A stretch of 64,000 bases of DNA from Citrobacter portucalensis (GTDB lineage: Bacteria > Pseudomonadota > Gammaproteobacteria > Enterobacterales > Enterobacteriaceae): assembly GCF_002042885.1 (NCBI RefSeq), contig NZ_MVFY01000008.1, positions 62,001-126,000 on the forward strand. Direction: 5' to 3'. This document shows, in pieces, positions 38,190 through 47,907 of this stretch (position 1 is its first letter; every line of letters starts with the position of its first letter). The notes under the pieces were generated by a model that was given only the letters and a program-made list of their open reading frames with translations, was not told the DNA's origin and did not search any database. A program made the translations under genes and the position numbers.

Positions 38190-39193
38190 TACAGATAAAC
38201 CGGACGGAACCCGCCAGGAGACAGCGAGCGTTGAACATGCTGGCTGTCGGCATTTTTCGGGGTGAGCACCAGGATCGGCGGACTGATATTTTCCGGTACC
38301 GGTTGCCCTTGTAGCACCCTGATCGCCTGTTGAATCGCCAGTTCACCTTGCCAGACCATCTGATCGCTGGCAGCCATAATGATTCTTTCGCGTTTAAGTC
38401 CGCGATACACCTGATGCGACAGGTAAAAAGAGACCACGGTTAGCGGCGTCCCCGGATTCCGCTTCTCTCCCATCGCCGCTTCCGCAGCAATTGCCGTACC
38501 GGCAACCACATCGACATCCGGGTGACGCTCAAGCATCTCCTGCAACAGGTTGCGCTGAACTTCAATATCATTATCCCCCAACGCCACATCCACGATGTTC
38601 ACCTGACTACCGGCAATCGCCTGACGGAATCCTGCCACCATTTCGCGGCTGCCTCCGGCGTCATCAGGTCCTGGCAATAGCAGAACCTTTAACGGTTTGC
38701 CGCCGCTCCACTTGACCAGATAGCGGCCCGGCTGATACCCCATCTGGAACCACGGAACACCGACCCGTGCTTTCACCGTCGGATCGTGTATCGCATTCAC
38801 TACCTCAATGACCGGCAACGCGCCTACCTGCGCGGAAAGATCCGGGAAAGTCGTCGTGCTGCTACCCAGCAATATGGCATCTGCTCCCCATTGCTGGCAC
38901 TGGGCGATTTGTGTTTTTTGCGTGGAGAACTGACGATACCCTCCCGCCTCTAACACCTTCAGACTTACTCCGTATTTTCTCGCCGCCTCAAGCATGCCGT
39001 AATTCACTGAAAGCCAATAGGAGTCTTTCAGGCTGGGATACAGCGCGCACAGTTTCCAGACTTTGTTTGCAGTAACGTCCGATTGCAGTTCCGGGACTGC
39101 CTGCTGCGTATCCTGCCAGCGCAGCAATGCGGCCCCAGCCGCATGACTCAAACCGGGAAAAAGCGTGATTAACAGGAAAACCAATACGCGCAT
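38162..39193 (-). CDS. torT: TorT, periplasmic TMAO-binding partner of TorS
   Basis: 343 residues with a signal peptide ([20 protein letters not shown]). Periplasmic binding protein type 1 fold, visible in [36 protein letters not shown], the middle [18 protein letters not shown], and the C-terminal [11 protein letters not shown]. It presents TMAO to the sensor domain of TorS. It is divergent from torS with starts overlapping or nearly so, and convergent with torR, as in E. coli. Confidence 0.94.
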   Translation of the reverse strand: MRVLVFLLITLFPGLSHAAGAALLRWQDTQQAVPELQSDVTANKVWKLCALYPSLKDSYWLSVNYGMLEAARKYGVSLKVLEAGGYRQFSTQKTQIAQCQQWGADAILLGSSTTTFPDLSAQVGALPVIEVVNAIHDPTVKARVGVPWFQMGYQPGRYLVKWSGGKPLKVLLLPGPDDAGGSREMVAGFRQAIAGSQVNIVDVALGDNDIEVQRNLLQEMLERHPDVDVVAGTAIAAEAAMGEKRNPGTPLTVVSFYLSHQVYRGLKRERIIMAASDQMVWQGELAIQQAIRVLQGQPVPENISPPILVLTPKNADSQHVQRSLSPGGFRPVYLYQYTSAAKK

Positions 39194-39275
39194 GATAGCC
39201 TCAACATTGATAAGGCTTTATCCTAGTTGCTTTCCTCTTTTGGACTCAACCTTTTTAATCTGTGGCGACCAGACA

Positions 39276-42041
39276 GTGAATTTATCTCTGACCAAACGAC
39301 TGTGGATAGGCTTTGCGCTGATGGCGGCACTGACTCTCATCAGTACGCTGACAGGCTGGTATAACTTGCGTTTTGTCAGCCAGGTTGAGCAGGCCAATAC
39401 CCAGGCGCTAATTCCAACCATGGATATGGCACGCCAGCTCAGCGAAGCCAGCGCCTGGGAACTGTTTTCCGCACAAAATCTGACCACCGCAGACAATGAA
39501 AATATGTGGCTGGCTCAGGGGAGAATGTTAACCGCCCAGAGTCTGAAAATAACCACATTACTCAGAACCCTTCGAGAACAGGGCTTTGATACTTCTGCCA
39601 TTGAACAGCAGGAGAAAGAAATCGCCCGGTCGTTAAGCCACCAGGGGGAGATGGTTGGCGAACGCCTGAAATTACGCGCTCAACAGCAACAACTCAGCCA
39701 GCAAATTACTGAGGCCACCGCTGACGTTGCCGAAATGGCACGCGGTCAGGCCAGTAATGCCGCCACGTCGGCGGGTGCGACACAGGCCAGCATTTATGAT
39801 TTGATTGAGAGCCATCAGGGACAGGCCGCTGAACACGCGCTGGACAGGCTCATCGATATCGATCTGGAATATTATAACCAGATGAATGAACTGCGCCTGA
39901 GTGCGCTACGCGTGCAGCAAATGGTCATGAACCTGGGGAATAACCAGGCGCAGAATAACCTGGCTGCGCTGGAAAACCAGTTGAATGCCGCCGTCAGAGT
40001 ACTTCAGCGCCGACAAATACGTATTGAAGATCCCGTGGTGCGCACTCAGGTGGCCAACACCGTCAATACGATTAGCCAATATGTTGAGCTGCTGTCCCTG
40101 TATCGCCAGGATAATGACATCACGACCCAATTGCAGATCTTATCGCAGAATAATATCGAGCAATTTACCCGTTTCAGTAGCGAAGTCAGCCAGTTGGTGG
40201 AAACCATCGGCCAGCGTAATCAAAGTGGACTGGCGCATCTCAAACAGGCCAGCCAGCGCGGGCAACACTTGCTGCTGCTGTTAAGTGGCGTGTCATTATG
40301 TTTGCTGATTCTTATACTTTGGCGTGTGGTTTATCGCTCAGTCACTCGACCACTGGCACAGCAAACCCAGGCGTTACAGCGTCTGCTGGAGGGGGATATT
40401 GACTCCCCATTCCCGGAAACCGCAGGCGTTCGTGAACTGGATACCATCGGGCGGTTGATGGATGCCTTTCGCGGCAGCGTTCACGCCCTCAATAGCCATC
40501 GCGAACATCTGGCCGCACAGGTTAAAGCTCGCACCGCCGAGCTGCGTTCTATGGTATCTGAACACCGACAGGCCCGTGCAGAAGCTGAAAAAGCTAACCA
40601 GGCAAAATCGGCGTTTCTTGCCGCCATGAGCCATGAAATACGCACCCCACTGTATGGTATCCTCGGCACTGCGCAGTTGCTCTCAGACAATCCCTCCCTG
40701 GCACAGCATCGGGAAAATCTACGCGCAATCACCGATTCGGGCGAGTCTTTGCTGACCATCCTCAACGATATCCTGGACTATTCCGCCATCGAAGCCGGTG
40801 GAAAAAATGTGGCGATAGGCGATGAGCCTTTTGAACCCAACCCCTTGCTGGAAAGTACGCTTCAACTCATGAACAGCCGCGTTGCTGGTCGCCCGGTCGT
40901 GCTGGTTGCGGATTTTGCCAATGACGTTCCCGCTTCCCTGCGTGGCGATCCGCGCCGCATCCGGCAAATCATTACTAATTTATTAAACAACGCACTACGC
41001 TTTACCGATCGGGGACACATCATCCTGCGTAGCCGATGTGAGGGCAAAAACTGGTACATCGAGGTTGAAGATACAGGATGTGGAATTGACCCTGCCCGCC
41101 AGCACGATATTTTTCAGCCGTTTGTTCAGGTAAGCAGTAAACGAGGTGGAACCGGACTCGGACTAACCATCAGCGCCAGTCTCGCTCAGGCAATGCAGGG
41201 AGAGCTGAGCGTCACCAGCACGCCCGGCGTCGGGAGTTGTTTCCAGCTGCGTCTGCCATTGCGGGCAACCACGATGCCCATCATGAAACCCGCACAACGC
41301 TCCATATCGTTACAGGGCTTACGCTTATTGCTTATCGAGGATAATCCTCTTACACAACGTATCAGTACTGAAATGCTCATCCTCAATGGCGCACAGGTTA
41401 CTGCTGCCAGCAGCGCCGCTGAGGCGCTAAAAATATTGCAGGAAGATACACGCTACGATGCTGCTCTGGTTGATTTCGATCTTCCTGATATCGACGGGAT
41501 CACGCTGGCGCAGCAGTTAGCCCACGACTATCCGGCACTTAGCCTGATCGGCTTTAGCGCGCACGTCATCGACGAAACGCTAAGCCAAAGAACCAGCACC
41601 CTGTTCCTCGGCATTATTCAAAAACCAGTCCCCCGGGATGAACTCAGTCGACTTATTACGCATTACCTGCACGGTAGTGCGACTCTCCCGCTTGCATCAG
41701 AAAATGACAACAAACGGTTAGATTTTCAGCAGCTGTCTGGAGATATCCAGGTTATGGGATGGCAAAAGGTGCACGAATGGTTAGCGCTCTTTAAGCAACA
41801 CACTCTTCCTGTATTAGATGAGATTGACGCTGCCCGCGCAGCACATGACGACGAGCGGATAAAACGTCTGACGCATCAGCTAAAAAGCAGCTGCGCCAGC
41901 ATGGGAATGCGCTCAGCCAGCACGATGTGTGCAGCACTTGAACAGCAGCCGTTGGGTGATTTTTCACTCAGAGAGGAGATCCAACAAAGTCTTTATGAGG
42001 TAGAACGTTGGCTGGAAAAAGAAAAACCGTCCCGCGCGTAA
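39276..42041 (+). CDS. torS: TorS, unorthodox TMAO sensor kinase
   Basis: 921 residues from a GTG at 39276 ([15 protein letters not shown]), where homology begins; an in-frame ATG at 39165 would add 37 unrelated residues overlapping torT. Layout: transmembrane helix 1, a ~300-residue helical periplasmic sensor, transmembrane helix 2 ([18 protein letters not shown]), HAMP, a HisKA H-box [12 protein letters not shown], an HATPase domain with GTGLGLTIS, a receiver with Asp in [12 protein letters not shown], and a C-terminal HPt with [14 protein letters not shown]. The four-step phosphorelay ends on TorR. The gene stops only 35 bp before the prophage repeat. Confidence 0.94.
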   Translation: MNLSLTKRLWIGFALMAALTLISTLTGWYNLRFVSQVEQANTQALIPTMDMARQLSEASAWELFSAQNLTTADNENMWLAQGRMLTAQSLKITTLLRTLREQGFDTSAIEQQEKEIARSLSHQGEMVGERLKLRAQQQQLSQQITEATADVAEMARGQASNAATSAGATQASIYDLIESHQGQAAEHALDRLIDIDLEYYNQMNELRLSALRVQQMVMNLGNNQAQNNLAALENQLNAAVRVLQRRQIRIEDPVVRTQVANTVNTISQYVELLSLYRQDNDITTQLQILSQNNIEQFTRFSSEVSQLVETIGQRNQSGLAHLKQASQRGQHLLLLLSGVSLCLLILILWRVVYRSVTRPLAQQTQALQRLLEGDIDSPFPETAGVRELDTIGRLMDAFRGSVHALNSHREHLAAQVKARTAELRSMVSEHRQARAEAEKANQAKSAFLAAMSHEIRTPLYGILGTAQLLSDNPSLAQHRENLRAITDSGESLLTILNDILDYSAIEAGGKNVAIGDEPFEPNPLLESTLQLMNSRVAGRPVVLVADFANDVPASLRGDPRRIRQIITNLLNNALRFTDRGHIILRSRCEGKNWYIEVEDTGCGIDPARQHDIFQPFVQVSSKRGGTGLGLTISASLAQAMQGELSVTSTPGVGSCFQLRLPLRATTMPIMKPAQRSISLQGLRLLLIEDNPLTQRISTEMLILNGAQVTAASSAAEALKILQEDTRYDAALVDFDLPDIDGITLAQQLAHDYPALSLIGFSAHVIDETLSQRTSTLFLGIIQKPVPRDELSRLITHYLHGSATLPLASENDNKRLDFQQLSGDIQVMGWQKVHEWLALFKQHTLPVLDEIDAARAAHDDERIKRLTHQLKSSCASMGMRSASTMCAALEQQPLGDFSLREEIQQSLYEVERWLEKEKPSRA

Positions 42042-42076
42042 CGGTACGTTGAAGCTGAGCATAGGGACTAACTTTA

Positions 42077-42107
42077 AATGGTACGCCCTGTAGGATTCGA
42101 ACCTACG
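42077..42107. repeat. Left attachment repeat (31 bp, tRNA 3' end)
   Basis: Identical over 31 bp to 47576-47606. Beyond the repeat the next nine bases (GCTTAGAAG) also match the tRNA if seven bases (ACCTACG, 47607-47613) are skipped, so this copy has lost one unit of a short tandem inside the old tRNA sequence. It is a remnant, not a functional tRNA. Confidence 0.92.
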
Positions 42108-42269
42108 GCTTAGAAGTTCCTAGAACTACCTTCTAAGTCAATAACATATCCCGCCAACACTGCGCTCACACGTCCCATCTTCGAAAAAGATAGAAATTGG
42201 TCGAAAAGCATATAAAAGCCTTTGCGTCCCATTTTTGTCTCATATCACCTGGTTATCATCGAACTCAGC

Positions 42270-42371
42270 ATGACCAGATCAGTGTACAACCACACAGCTT
42301 ACCTTGATAAGCGACGGGAGATGGTGCAATGGTGGGCGGATTATCTGGAGGAGAAGGTGTTGCAGGGATGA
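42270..42371 (+). pseudogene. C-terminal scrap of a second phage integrase
   Basis: The 33-residue reading ends with YNHTAYLDKRREMVQWWADY and a short Glu-rich tail. This is typical of the last residues of P4-type tyrosine integrases, a family different from the DLP12-type integrase at the other end of the element. No catalytic part is present. It sits about 160 bp inside the left repeat. The family call rests on a short but distinctive motif. Confidence 0.6.
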
Positions 42372-42439
42372 TAACAGAGCATTTTTAGTATACTATTCAC
42401 CGGCGATATGATTTTCTATTAACATTTTTAGGGGGAGTG

Positions 42440-43567
42440 ATGGAGTTCACTCAAGGTTCATTATTATTCTCTATAAGTATTATTCTGGTTGCTGTTATAT
42501 GCGCATATGTAATACAAAAAACAAAATTAATACCAAACATAAATTATAAATCAGGGGAGTATTCTGCAATTAGTGGCGTTAGGGGATTGGCGGCAATATT
42601 TGTATACATCAATCACGCCCCATACATGCTCAATACAATTGGTGCGAAACCATCATTTTCTTCATGGGGTTGGATTTATGGGAATCTAGGTTCCTTTGGT
42701 GTTCAAATATTTTTTTGCATTACTGGATTTTTGTTTTTTGATAGAATCATCAAAAACAATGGTGAAATGTCATGGAATAGATTTTACGAGGCAAGAATAA
42801 AAAGAATCTGCCCATTATTTTATACTGCCTGTGCTGCATATTTCATTATAGCTTTCGTAGAAAACAAAAGCGTATCACTAAACGCATCAGATCTTCAAAC
42901 TGCAGTAAGTCTCATGTCTTTTGGTTTTATTGAAAGCAGTATGAAAATAGGTGAGTTTAATTTATACCCTATAAATGGTGTTATTTGGACACTTGTTCAT
43001 GAGTGGAGATTTTACTTTGCGCTACCATTAATTGCGTATGCGTATTCAAAAAGAAAACTCGGACCCTCAGTTTTATTTATAGCAATTATTGCAGCCATTA
43101 TTGACTTATATAACTCCCCGTTAGTTTGCTGGTCTTACTTCTTGACAGGGATAATCACAGCAATTATATACAATAAAAAACTTAGCTTTCTAAAGACCCT
43201 ATCGCCTGCATTCTCATTATTGGCATTAATCTGCCTAATAATAACCATGGGGGTAAAAATAAATCAAGGGTACAATTGGCAGAGATACATAATTTCATCT
43301 ATTTTCTTTTTCTCTATAATATTATCAAATCCATTTTGGCTTAAATTTGGACCACTAAAGATACTTGGTGAAATAAGTTACAGCGTATATTTACTGCACC
43401 TCCCAATACTATACGTTGCAATAAAAGCACTCAATCAATTTACTAATCTTAATGCGATATCATTTAATTCGTATTGGTTTTTTATTTTGATTGTAGATAT
43501 TTTCATTGTTTTAACATCATCTATAAGCTTTAGGTTTATAGAAAGTAGATTCATGAATACAAAGTAA
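42440..43567 (+). CDS. Acyltransferase-3 family membrane protein, probable O-antigen acetyltransferase
   Basis: 375 residues from ATG 42440 just after AGGGGGAG. About ten hydrophobic helices with basic loops. The family signature RGLAAIFVYINHA near residue 50 holds the catalytic-type His, and GEISYSVYLLHLPILYV near the end is also characteristic. It probably transfers acetyl groups to surface polysaccharide at the inner membrane. The gene is very AT-rich compared with the host backbone and sits beside phage tail genes, a typical position for a serotype-converting cargo gene. Substrate is not known. It shares a terminator with the opposing tail genes. Confidence 0.85.
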   Translation: MEFTQGSLLFSISIILVAVICAYVIQKTKLIPNINYKSGEYSAISGVRGLAAIFVYINHAPYMLNTIGAKPSFSSWGWIYGNLGSFGVQIFFCITGFLFFDRIIKNNGEMSWNRFYEARIKRICPLFYTACAAYFIIAFVENKSVSLNASDLQTAVSLMSFGFIESSMKIGEFNLYPINGVIWTLVHEWRFYFALPLIAYAYSKRKLGPSVLFIAIIAAIIDLYNSPLVCWSYFLTGIITAIIYNKKLSFLKTLSPAFSLLALICLIITMGVKINQGYNWQRYIISSIFFFSIILSNPFWLKFGPLKILGEISYSVYLLHLPILYVAIKALNQFTNLNAISFNSYWFFILIVDIFIVLTSSISFRFIESRFMNTK

Positions 43568-43593
43568 ATTAATATACTTAAGTTTTTTTATTG

Positions 43594-43634
43594 AAGCAGC
43601 AGATAAATATCTATTACATCTGCTGCTTATTTTT
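43594..43634. terminator. Bidirectional terminator between acyltransferase and tail genes
   Basis: An 11-bp perfect stem AAGCAGCAGAT (43594-43604) with ATCTGCTGCTT (43618-43628), loop 13 nt, followed by TTTTTT on the plus strand and preceded by a T/A-rich run at 43583-43592. Confidence 0.85.
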
Positions 43635-43636
43635 TG

Positions 43637-43885
43637 TTAAATTGGCTTTTCAGGCCATACAATGTCAGGTGGATTTGATGTATCCACTACATAAAGTGCA
43701 TCAAGATAATCCAGCCACAAATTGTACTGCGCCAGTTCGTCGCCTTTAAGTCTTCCAAGAACTGCTTTACCCGGCCACTGCTTATTGTCTATATATTCCC
43801 TACTATCGGTAATCAGCAGGTTTTTGTTGTTCTCTGCCGAAACAATAGCGGACTCTTTTGCTGTTATTACAGTAAAACTACCCAT
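43637..43885 (-). CDS. Phage tail fibre assembly protein-like (short form)
   Basis: 82 residues. The C-terminal half, LAQYNLWLDYLDALYVVDTS followed by NPPDIVWPEKP, is the hallmark end of Tfa-type tail fibre chaperones. At 82 residues it is shorter than usual (about 140-200), so it may be a naturally short type or an N-terminally truncated gene. Located directly after the fibre genes, as expected. It overlaps the stop of the next upstream gene by 8 bp, suggesting an intact translational unit. Confidence 0.65.
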   Translation of the reverse strand: MGSFTVITAKESAIVSAENNKNLLITDSREYIDNKQWPGKAVLGRLKGDELAQYNLWLDYLDALYVVDTSNPPDIVWPEKPI

Positions 43886-44159
43886 TTAACGTCGCCTCCC
43901 AAATCTGGGTTTCTCTTTCTTCTGTATCTGAACCGTAGAAACCAATGAGTTCTACGATGATCTCTCCAGATTCCTTTCTGGCGTTTAATACTGGGTTAGG
44001 CTTTAACACTGAAACAAAATCGACAGCGATATCGCCATCTTTCAGTGTGTTGAAATCGAACGTATCAGTAACGCCGTCAACATCAATTGTTAATACATCA
44101 CCGATTGCTGAGGCGTTCATGACGTTATCAGAGCGTTGTGGAGTAAAGATTGCTTTCAT
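43878..44159 (-). CDS. Small phage protein of unknown function in the tail fibre region
   Basis: 93 residues from ATG 44159 (MKAIFTPQRSDN), which overlaps the tail fibre stop. Acidic, predicted beta-rich, with VLTIDVDGVTDTFDF and GEIIVELIGFYG. Such short proteins are common between fibre and assembly genes of Enterobacteriaceae prophages; no function is assignable. Confidence 0.6.
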   Translation of the reverse strand: MKAIFTPQRSDNVMNASAIGDVLTIDVDGVTDTFDFNTLKDGDIAVDFVSVLKPNPVLNARKESGEIIVELIGFYGSDTEERETQIWEATLNG

Positions 44160-44968
44160 CAGAACCATCTCCCTACTGCCATATATCCAAGGTATGACGC
44201 GGCATTTTGCATGTTGCTAATTATAGCCAATGACACTCCAGTAAGTTCAATTCCTCGAATAACAACCCATGATGAATCACTACCTGTAGATAATGTTCCT
44301 GATGCTGACACGGTTGGCTTTACCCCAATAAAAGTTGCAGGAAATGTAAATGTAGCTGCGTTTAAAAAATAAAGATTTGTTCCACCGCCACTAGAGTTGT
44401 TTGCAGTAGCACTGATAGAACTTGTAAACCAAAAAATTAATGTTCCGTCTGCGAACTTTATATAGTTGCCATTTGAATTAGAACCTTTTTCAATAATGAC
44501 TCCTGTAGGAACACCTCCAGATTGCGATACCGTGCCAACAATATCTGCTTTTGCTGCTGACTTCAGGGAGAGGAAATCAAATAAATTTACCCAACCTTCC
44601 CCAGACGAGTTTGGGTTAGTGGTATTAGAGTCTGTGGTGTTTATGTAAATTACACTGCCACTATCACTGATTAAAACAGATCCTGACGGATATCCACCTA
44701 TAGAGGCTGAAAATGAAGAGTCAAATGTATTTAGTGCCCCGGAGCTAAACCATCTGCAAATAGAAGATAACTCATATAGTATCTGGTTCAGATCCTGCCC
44801 TTTAGGAGGCAGACCGCCAGCAGATTTTAGAATCATTGTGATTGGCGGAAACCCCAAAGCATATGATGCTGTGTTATCACCTGCCGGGGTGGTATCGAGA
44901 ATAGGATCTCGCTGACCATTAATTGCGAATGGCTGAGGCTGCTTGGATGGTGCATCTGTACGGTTCAT
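44159..44968 (-). CDS. Phage tail fibre / tail spike-type protein
   Basis: 269 residues. The N-terminal segment (PFAINGQRDPILDTTPAGDN, then GGLPPKGQDLNQILYEL) is the virion-attachment domain typical of short-fibre proteins. The middle is Ser/Gly/Asn-rich, and the C-terminus is a beta-rich knob ending YLGYMAVGRWF. It would bind the host surface receptor. It overlaps the upstream and downstream genes of the tail block by a few bases, so the frame appears intact. Confidence 0.78.
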   Translation of the reverse strand: MNRTDAPSKQPQPFAINGQRDPILDTTPAGDNTASYALGFPPITMILKSAGGLPPKGQDLNQILYELSSICRWFSSGALNTFDSSFSASIGGYPSGSVLISDSGSVIYINTTDSNTTNPNSSGEGWVNLFDFLSLKSAAKADIVGTVSQSGGVPTGVIIEKGSNSNGNYIKFADGTLIFWFTSSISATANNSSGGGTNLYFLNAATFTFPATFIGVKPTVSASGTLSTGSDSSWVVIRGIELTGVSLAIISNMQNAASYLGYMAVGRWF

Positions 44969-44970
44969 AT

Positions 44971-45609
44971 TTAATCTCTGTAGAATGTGCCATCATTAAA
45001 TGGATATGCATCAGTGGCAAAACCAAAGTAAGGACTGACAATTTGTTTTATGTTTACCTGAACGCCGCCAGGTACAGGTGTAACATTGTAATTGGTTAAA
45101 ATTGACTCTTCATATAAGGCTAGTTCAAACTCAAAAGTTATGCCTATTGTCATATCTCTGTAGTTTACGCAGTAAGCCCTTCCTCGCTGATAAAAAAGTA
45201 TTTTAAGGAATTTATTTATATCAGGAATTGTTGCGATGCTGATATTGGTGAAAGCCTTACAAAATATTAATGTTCTGTAAGCATCATCACCTAGCCTGAC
45301 ATTTGTTGTTTCCTGTACTCCTCCATAAAAAGGAGAATCATTAAATGGTGAAGGATAATCAGGATTTCCATCATCAGCTTCACTAAATCCAAATGAATCA
45401 CTGTCGATTGGTGCAACAATGTATCTGCTTACCCCTACTATCTTTCCCCACATATCAAGGCCGAATGTTTCGCAGGTAGTTAAATCCCATACTCTAGTTA
45501 GCAACTCATCAGTAAAATCATCAAGGCTTACGGCCTGGTTAAATGTGTCTATGATGGATAATAATTTTTTGCTTGCTGAGTATTGGGTAAGTATTGTGTC
45601 TCCCCACAT
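44971..45609 (-). CDS. Phage tail/baseplate protein, DUF2612-like
   Basis: 212 residues, beginning MWGDTILTQYSASKKLLSII, then DMWGKIVGVSRYI and DDAYRTLIFCKAFTN, the signature order of the DUF2612/Mu gp48-like baseplate family. It lies between the J-type protein and the tail fibre, as in contractile-tailed phages. It appears full length. Confidence 0.7.
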   Translation of the reverse strand: MWGDTILTQYSASKKLLSIIDTFNQAVSLDDFTDELLTRVWDLTTCETFGLDMWGKIVGVSRYIVAPIDSDSFGFSEADDGNPDYPSPFNDSPFYGGVQETTNVRLGDDAYRTLIFCKAFTNISIATIPDINKFLKILFYQRGRAYCVNYRDMTIGITFEFELALYEESILTNYNVTPVPGGVQVNIKQIVSPYFGFATDAYPFNDGTFYRD

Positions 45610-45619
45610 GCCTCACCCC

Positions 45620-46583
45620 TCACGATAGTGTTACGGTAATATCTGATTCCTGAATTGTCGGAACCTGGTCGATACCCATTGTTATGGCTGGCCCATAGGC
45701 CGATCCATCAATAGAGACTTCAAGCGATAAAATTCCAACAGTATCGGGTGATATTGAAATAACCGGCGCATAATACTTACCAGCATTAATGGTAGAGCCT
45801 ATCCTTGCCTTTTCAATTCCCTCATAGCCGCCATTGAAAACTGAGGCGATCATGCTTTTCACTTGTGATGTGATATCGCTAGGTGGGTTAAGAGAACTAT
45901 CCAGTTCAACATTAAAATAAACCCTGGTTGGCGTTGCTTTTTGCCACTGCATTACATAGGAGGGGTATGGCGGCAGATAGTTAACATTGTCGTAAACAGT
46001 ATAAGAGGTATCTCCGTTCAGGTTTGCGCCAGGGTTATACGTCTGGAAAATAGACTCGGCAACATCCTCATCAGTCCCACCATACACGCAGATGTAAATC
46101 GAGTGCGCCAGAACCGAAAAGTTTGTGGTTCCTTGGTTTACTGTAGCTGCAGTTCTGTTTAACCATACATAGGCATCAAGAACACCATTGGTTGCCAGCA
46201 AAGCAGAAAGCGTTGATGCCTCCTGGTTGCGGCTGTTTCTCGCTACTGACTGTTTGCGATGTGTTTCAAACGCTATGCGTGATTCAACGTCCCCCCCTAC
46301 CACTCCGGGGCTAACGTTTGTGATCGCATCCCAGCCAGATACTGCCCGGTAAATCTGATTTAATGCGCCGGCTACGCAGGGGATGGGTCCAGTTGTGTTA
46401 TTCTCGAACTGAACATCAATGCTTCCTGACGCTGGTATCGTTGCGTTGTCGATAGACCGGTAGATATATCCATTGGTGTCAATGGCTGTACTTCCCGCAG
46501 GATTGTCGTGCCGACCTGACCAATGCAGGTTGCAGTAACAACTGTACCCTGCGCCGATATCCGATTAATGAAATAAATCTGCC
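45620..46583 (-). pseudogene. Baseplate J-like protein, truncated and frameshifted
   Basis: The C-terminal part reads open from 46303 down to 45620 and in frame back to about 46505, with [20 protein letters not shown], then VSGWDAITNVSPGVVGGDVE. Upstream of 46505 the homologous reading ([20 protein letters not shown]) continues only in another frame, which a one-base deletion near 46505 would explain. The N-terminus ends at the deletion junction with the integrase at about 46583. The product would have helped form the phage baseplate. GTG 46303 is only an internal codon. Confidence 0.8.
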
Positions 46584-46587
46584 CGAT

Positions 46588-47562
46588 ATGCGATGGCTTG
46601 AGGAAAAGGCAGAGAAGAAATCACTGAAGGATGACCGCAGCCGTATGGCTTTCTGGCTGGCGCATTTTGAGGGGATCCGGTTAAAGGATGTGACCGAGCA
46701 AAAGATTTACTCAGCAGTGAACAGGATGAGCAACCGCAAGCAGCTTGAGATATGGAAAATCAAAGCGGCCGCGGCGCAAAGGAATGGAGAACCAGCGCCA
46801 GTCTATTCAGCTAAGCCGGTCACCACCTCCACCAAGGCCAAGCATCTGGCGTTGATGAAGGCAATTCTGCGGGCGGCAGAACGTGACTGGAAATGGCTGG
46901 AGAAAGCTCCGGTGATCAAGGTTCCATCGGTACGAAATAAGCGCGTCCGGTGGCTTGAAGAAGATGAGGCGAAAAGGCTGATTGATGAATGTCCGGAGCC
47001 ACTGAAGTCGGTTGTTAAGTTTGCGCTGGCAACCGGCCTGCGTCGTTCGAATATCATTAATATGGAATGGCAGCAGATCGACATGCAGCGTCGTGTTGCC
47101 TGGGTGAACCCGGAAGACAGCAAGTCAAACAGAGCTATTGGCGTAGCGCTGAATGACACTGCCTGTAAGGTTTTGCGTGACCAGATTGGTAAGCATCATA
47201 AATGGGTGTTCGTGCATACGAAAGAAGGCATCCGTCCTGATGGGGCAAAGACACCAACCGTGAGGAAAATGCGCGTCGATGATCAGCGGGCATGGAATGC
47301 AGCTTGCCGACGGGCCGGTATTGAGGATTTCCGTTTCCACGACCTGAGACACACATGGGCCAGTTGGTTAATTCAGTCAGGAGTTCCGCTTTCTGTTCTG
47401 CAGGAAATGGGAGGATGGGAAAGCATCGAGATGGTGCGTCGATACGCTCACCTTGCTCCGAACCATTTAACGGAACATGCGAAGCAAATTGACTCTATTT
47501 TAAGTGATGATGTCCCAAATATGTCCCATCTGGAAAATAAGGAACTTGCAGAAAATGGGTAA
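46588..47562 (+). CDS. Tyrosine integrase of DLP12/P22 type, N-terminally truncated
   Basis: 324 residues. Homology begins at [20 protein letters not shown], so about 60 N-terminal residues (the arm-binding domain) are missing. The catalytic set is intact: Arg in ATGLRRSNI, HxxR in FHDLRHTW, His in the GGWES region, and Tyr in [12 protein letters not shown]. The sequence resembles DLP12 IntD of E. coli, which uses the same tRNA. The ATG at 46588 lies at the junction with the broken baseplate gene and has no convincing ribosome site, so it is probably not expressed usefully. It reads toward the tRNA and ends 15 bp before it. Confidence 0.85.
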   Translation: MRWLEEKAEKKSLKDDRSRMAFWLAHFEGIRLKDVTEQKIYSAVNRMSNRKQLEIWKIKAAAAQRNGEPAPVYSAKPVTTSTKAKHLALMKAILRAAERDWKWLEKAPVIKVPSVRNKRVRWLEEDEAKRLIDECPEPLKSVVKFALATGLRRSNIINMEWQQIDMQRRVAWVNPEDSKSNRAIGVALNDTACKVLRDQIGKHHKWVFVHTKEGIRPDGAKTPTVRKMRVDDQRAWNAACRRAGIEDFRFHDLRHTWASWLIQSGVPLSVLQEMGGWESIEMVRRYAHLAPNHLTEHAKQIDSILSDDVPNMSHLENKELAENG

Positions 47563-47575
47563 GTTACTGAAATAT

Positions 47576-47606
47576 AATGGTACGCCCTGTAGGATTCGAA
47601 CCTACG
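47576..47606. repeat. Right attachment repeat (31 bp, inside tRNA-Arg 3' end)
   Basis: Identical to 42077-42107. It covers the acceptor stem and T-arm end of the intact tRNA gene, the usual crossover region for P22/DLP12-type integrases. Confidence 0.92.
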
Positions 47607-47654
47607 ACCTACGGCTTAGAAGGCCGTTGCTCTATCCAACTGAGCTAAGGGCGC
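47578..47654 (-). tRNA. argU: tRNA-Arg (anticodon TCT), argU/fimU
   Basis: On the minus strand the gene begins GCGCCCTTAGCTCAGTTGGA, has the anticodon loop CTTCTAA (TCT, reading AGA/AGG), the T-arm GGTTCGAATCC and encoded CCA. The 7-bp acceptor pairing GCGCCCT/AGGGCGT closes with one G-U-type end pair. In E. coli this is argU; in Salmonella it is fimU, next to fimW/fimY as here. The 3' end was rebuilt by the prophage copy. Confidence 0.97.
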
Positions 47655-47907
47655 ATTGCGAAGTGATTACTTCATGCAGATGAAACGCGTGAATTATACG
47701 GTCAGCGCCTGCTGAGTCAATGCCTTTTGTTTCAGTTGCTGGCGAAGTGAACGAATGTTGATTTTTTCTGCTGGTTCAAGGGTATCCAGGAAATCGCCTG
47801 GTAACAACTCAGCCCACGAAACGCCAGATTTAGGGATACATGTATTTAGAATATTTATGATTTTGCTTAACATTCCCTTACCCCTCCAGCGGTTCAGGAA
47901 CTCTTTA
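47655..47907. promoter_or_regulatory. argU-fimW divergent intergenic region
   Basis: 253 bp between the tRNA (minus) and fimW (plus), which must contain both promoters. A longer reading of fimW from 47755 enters this region but lacks a ribosome site. No clear operator was recognised. Confidence 0.5.

Larger units (their letters stand above)
42077..47606. mobile_element. Decayed prophage integrated in tRNA-Arg(UCU)
   Basis: Bounded by a 31-bp direct repeat equal to the 3' end of the tRNA gene. The contents in order are: a scrap of a foreign integrase, an acyltransferase, three tail-fibre region genes, a DUF2612-like tail gene, a broken baseplate J gene, and an N-terminally truncated DLP12/P22-type integrase next to the tRNA. 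Lysis, capsid, replication and repressor genes are absent, so the element cannot excise or replicate alone. The same tRNA next to fimZ carries DLP12 in E. coli K-12 (from general knowledge). Confidence 0.9.

Noticed and set aside
39165-39275. N-terminal 37-codon extension of torS from ATG 39165
   Set aside because: It overlaps torT on the other strand and shows no homology; the GTG at 39276 begins the conserved sequence.
42077-42153. A second tRNA-Arg gene at the left repeat
   Set aside because: Only the 3' part matches, seven bases are missing and the 5' half of a tRNA is absent; it is an attachment-site remnant.
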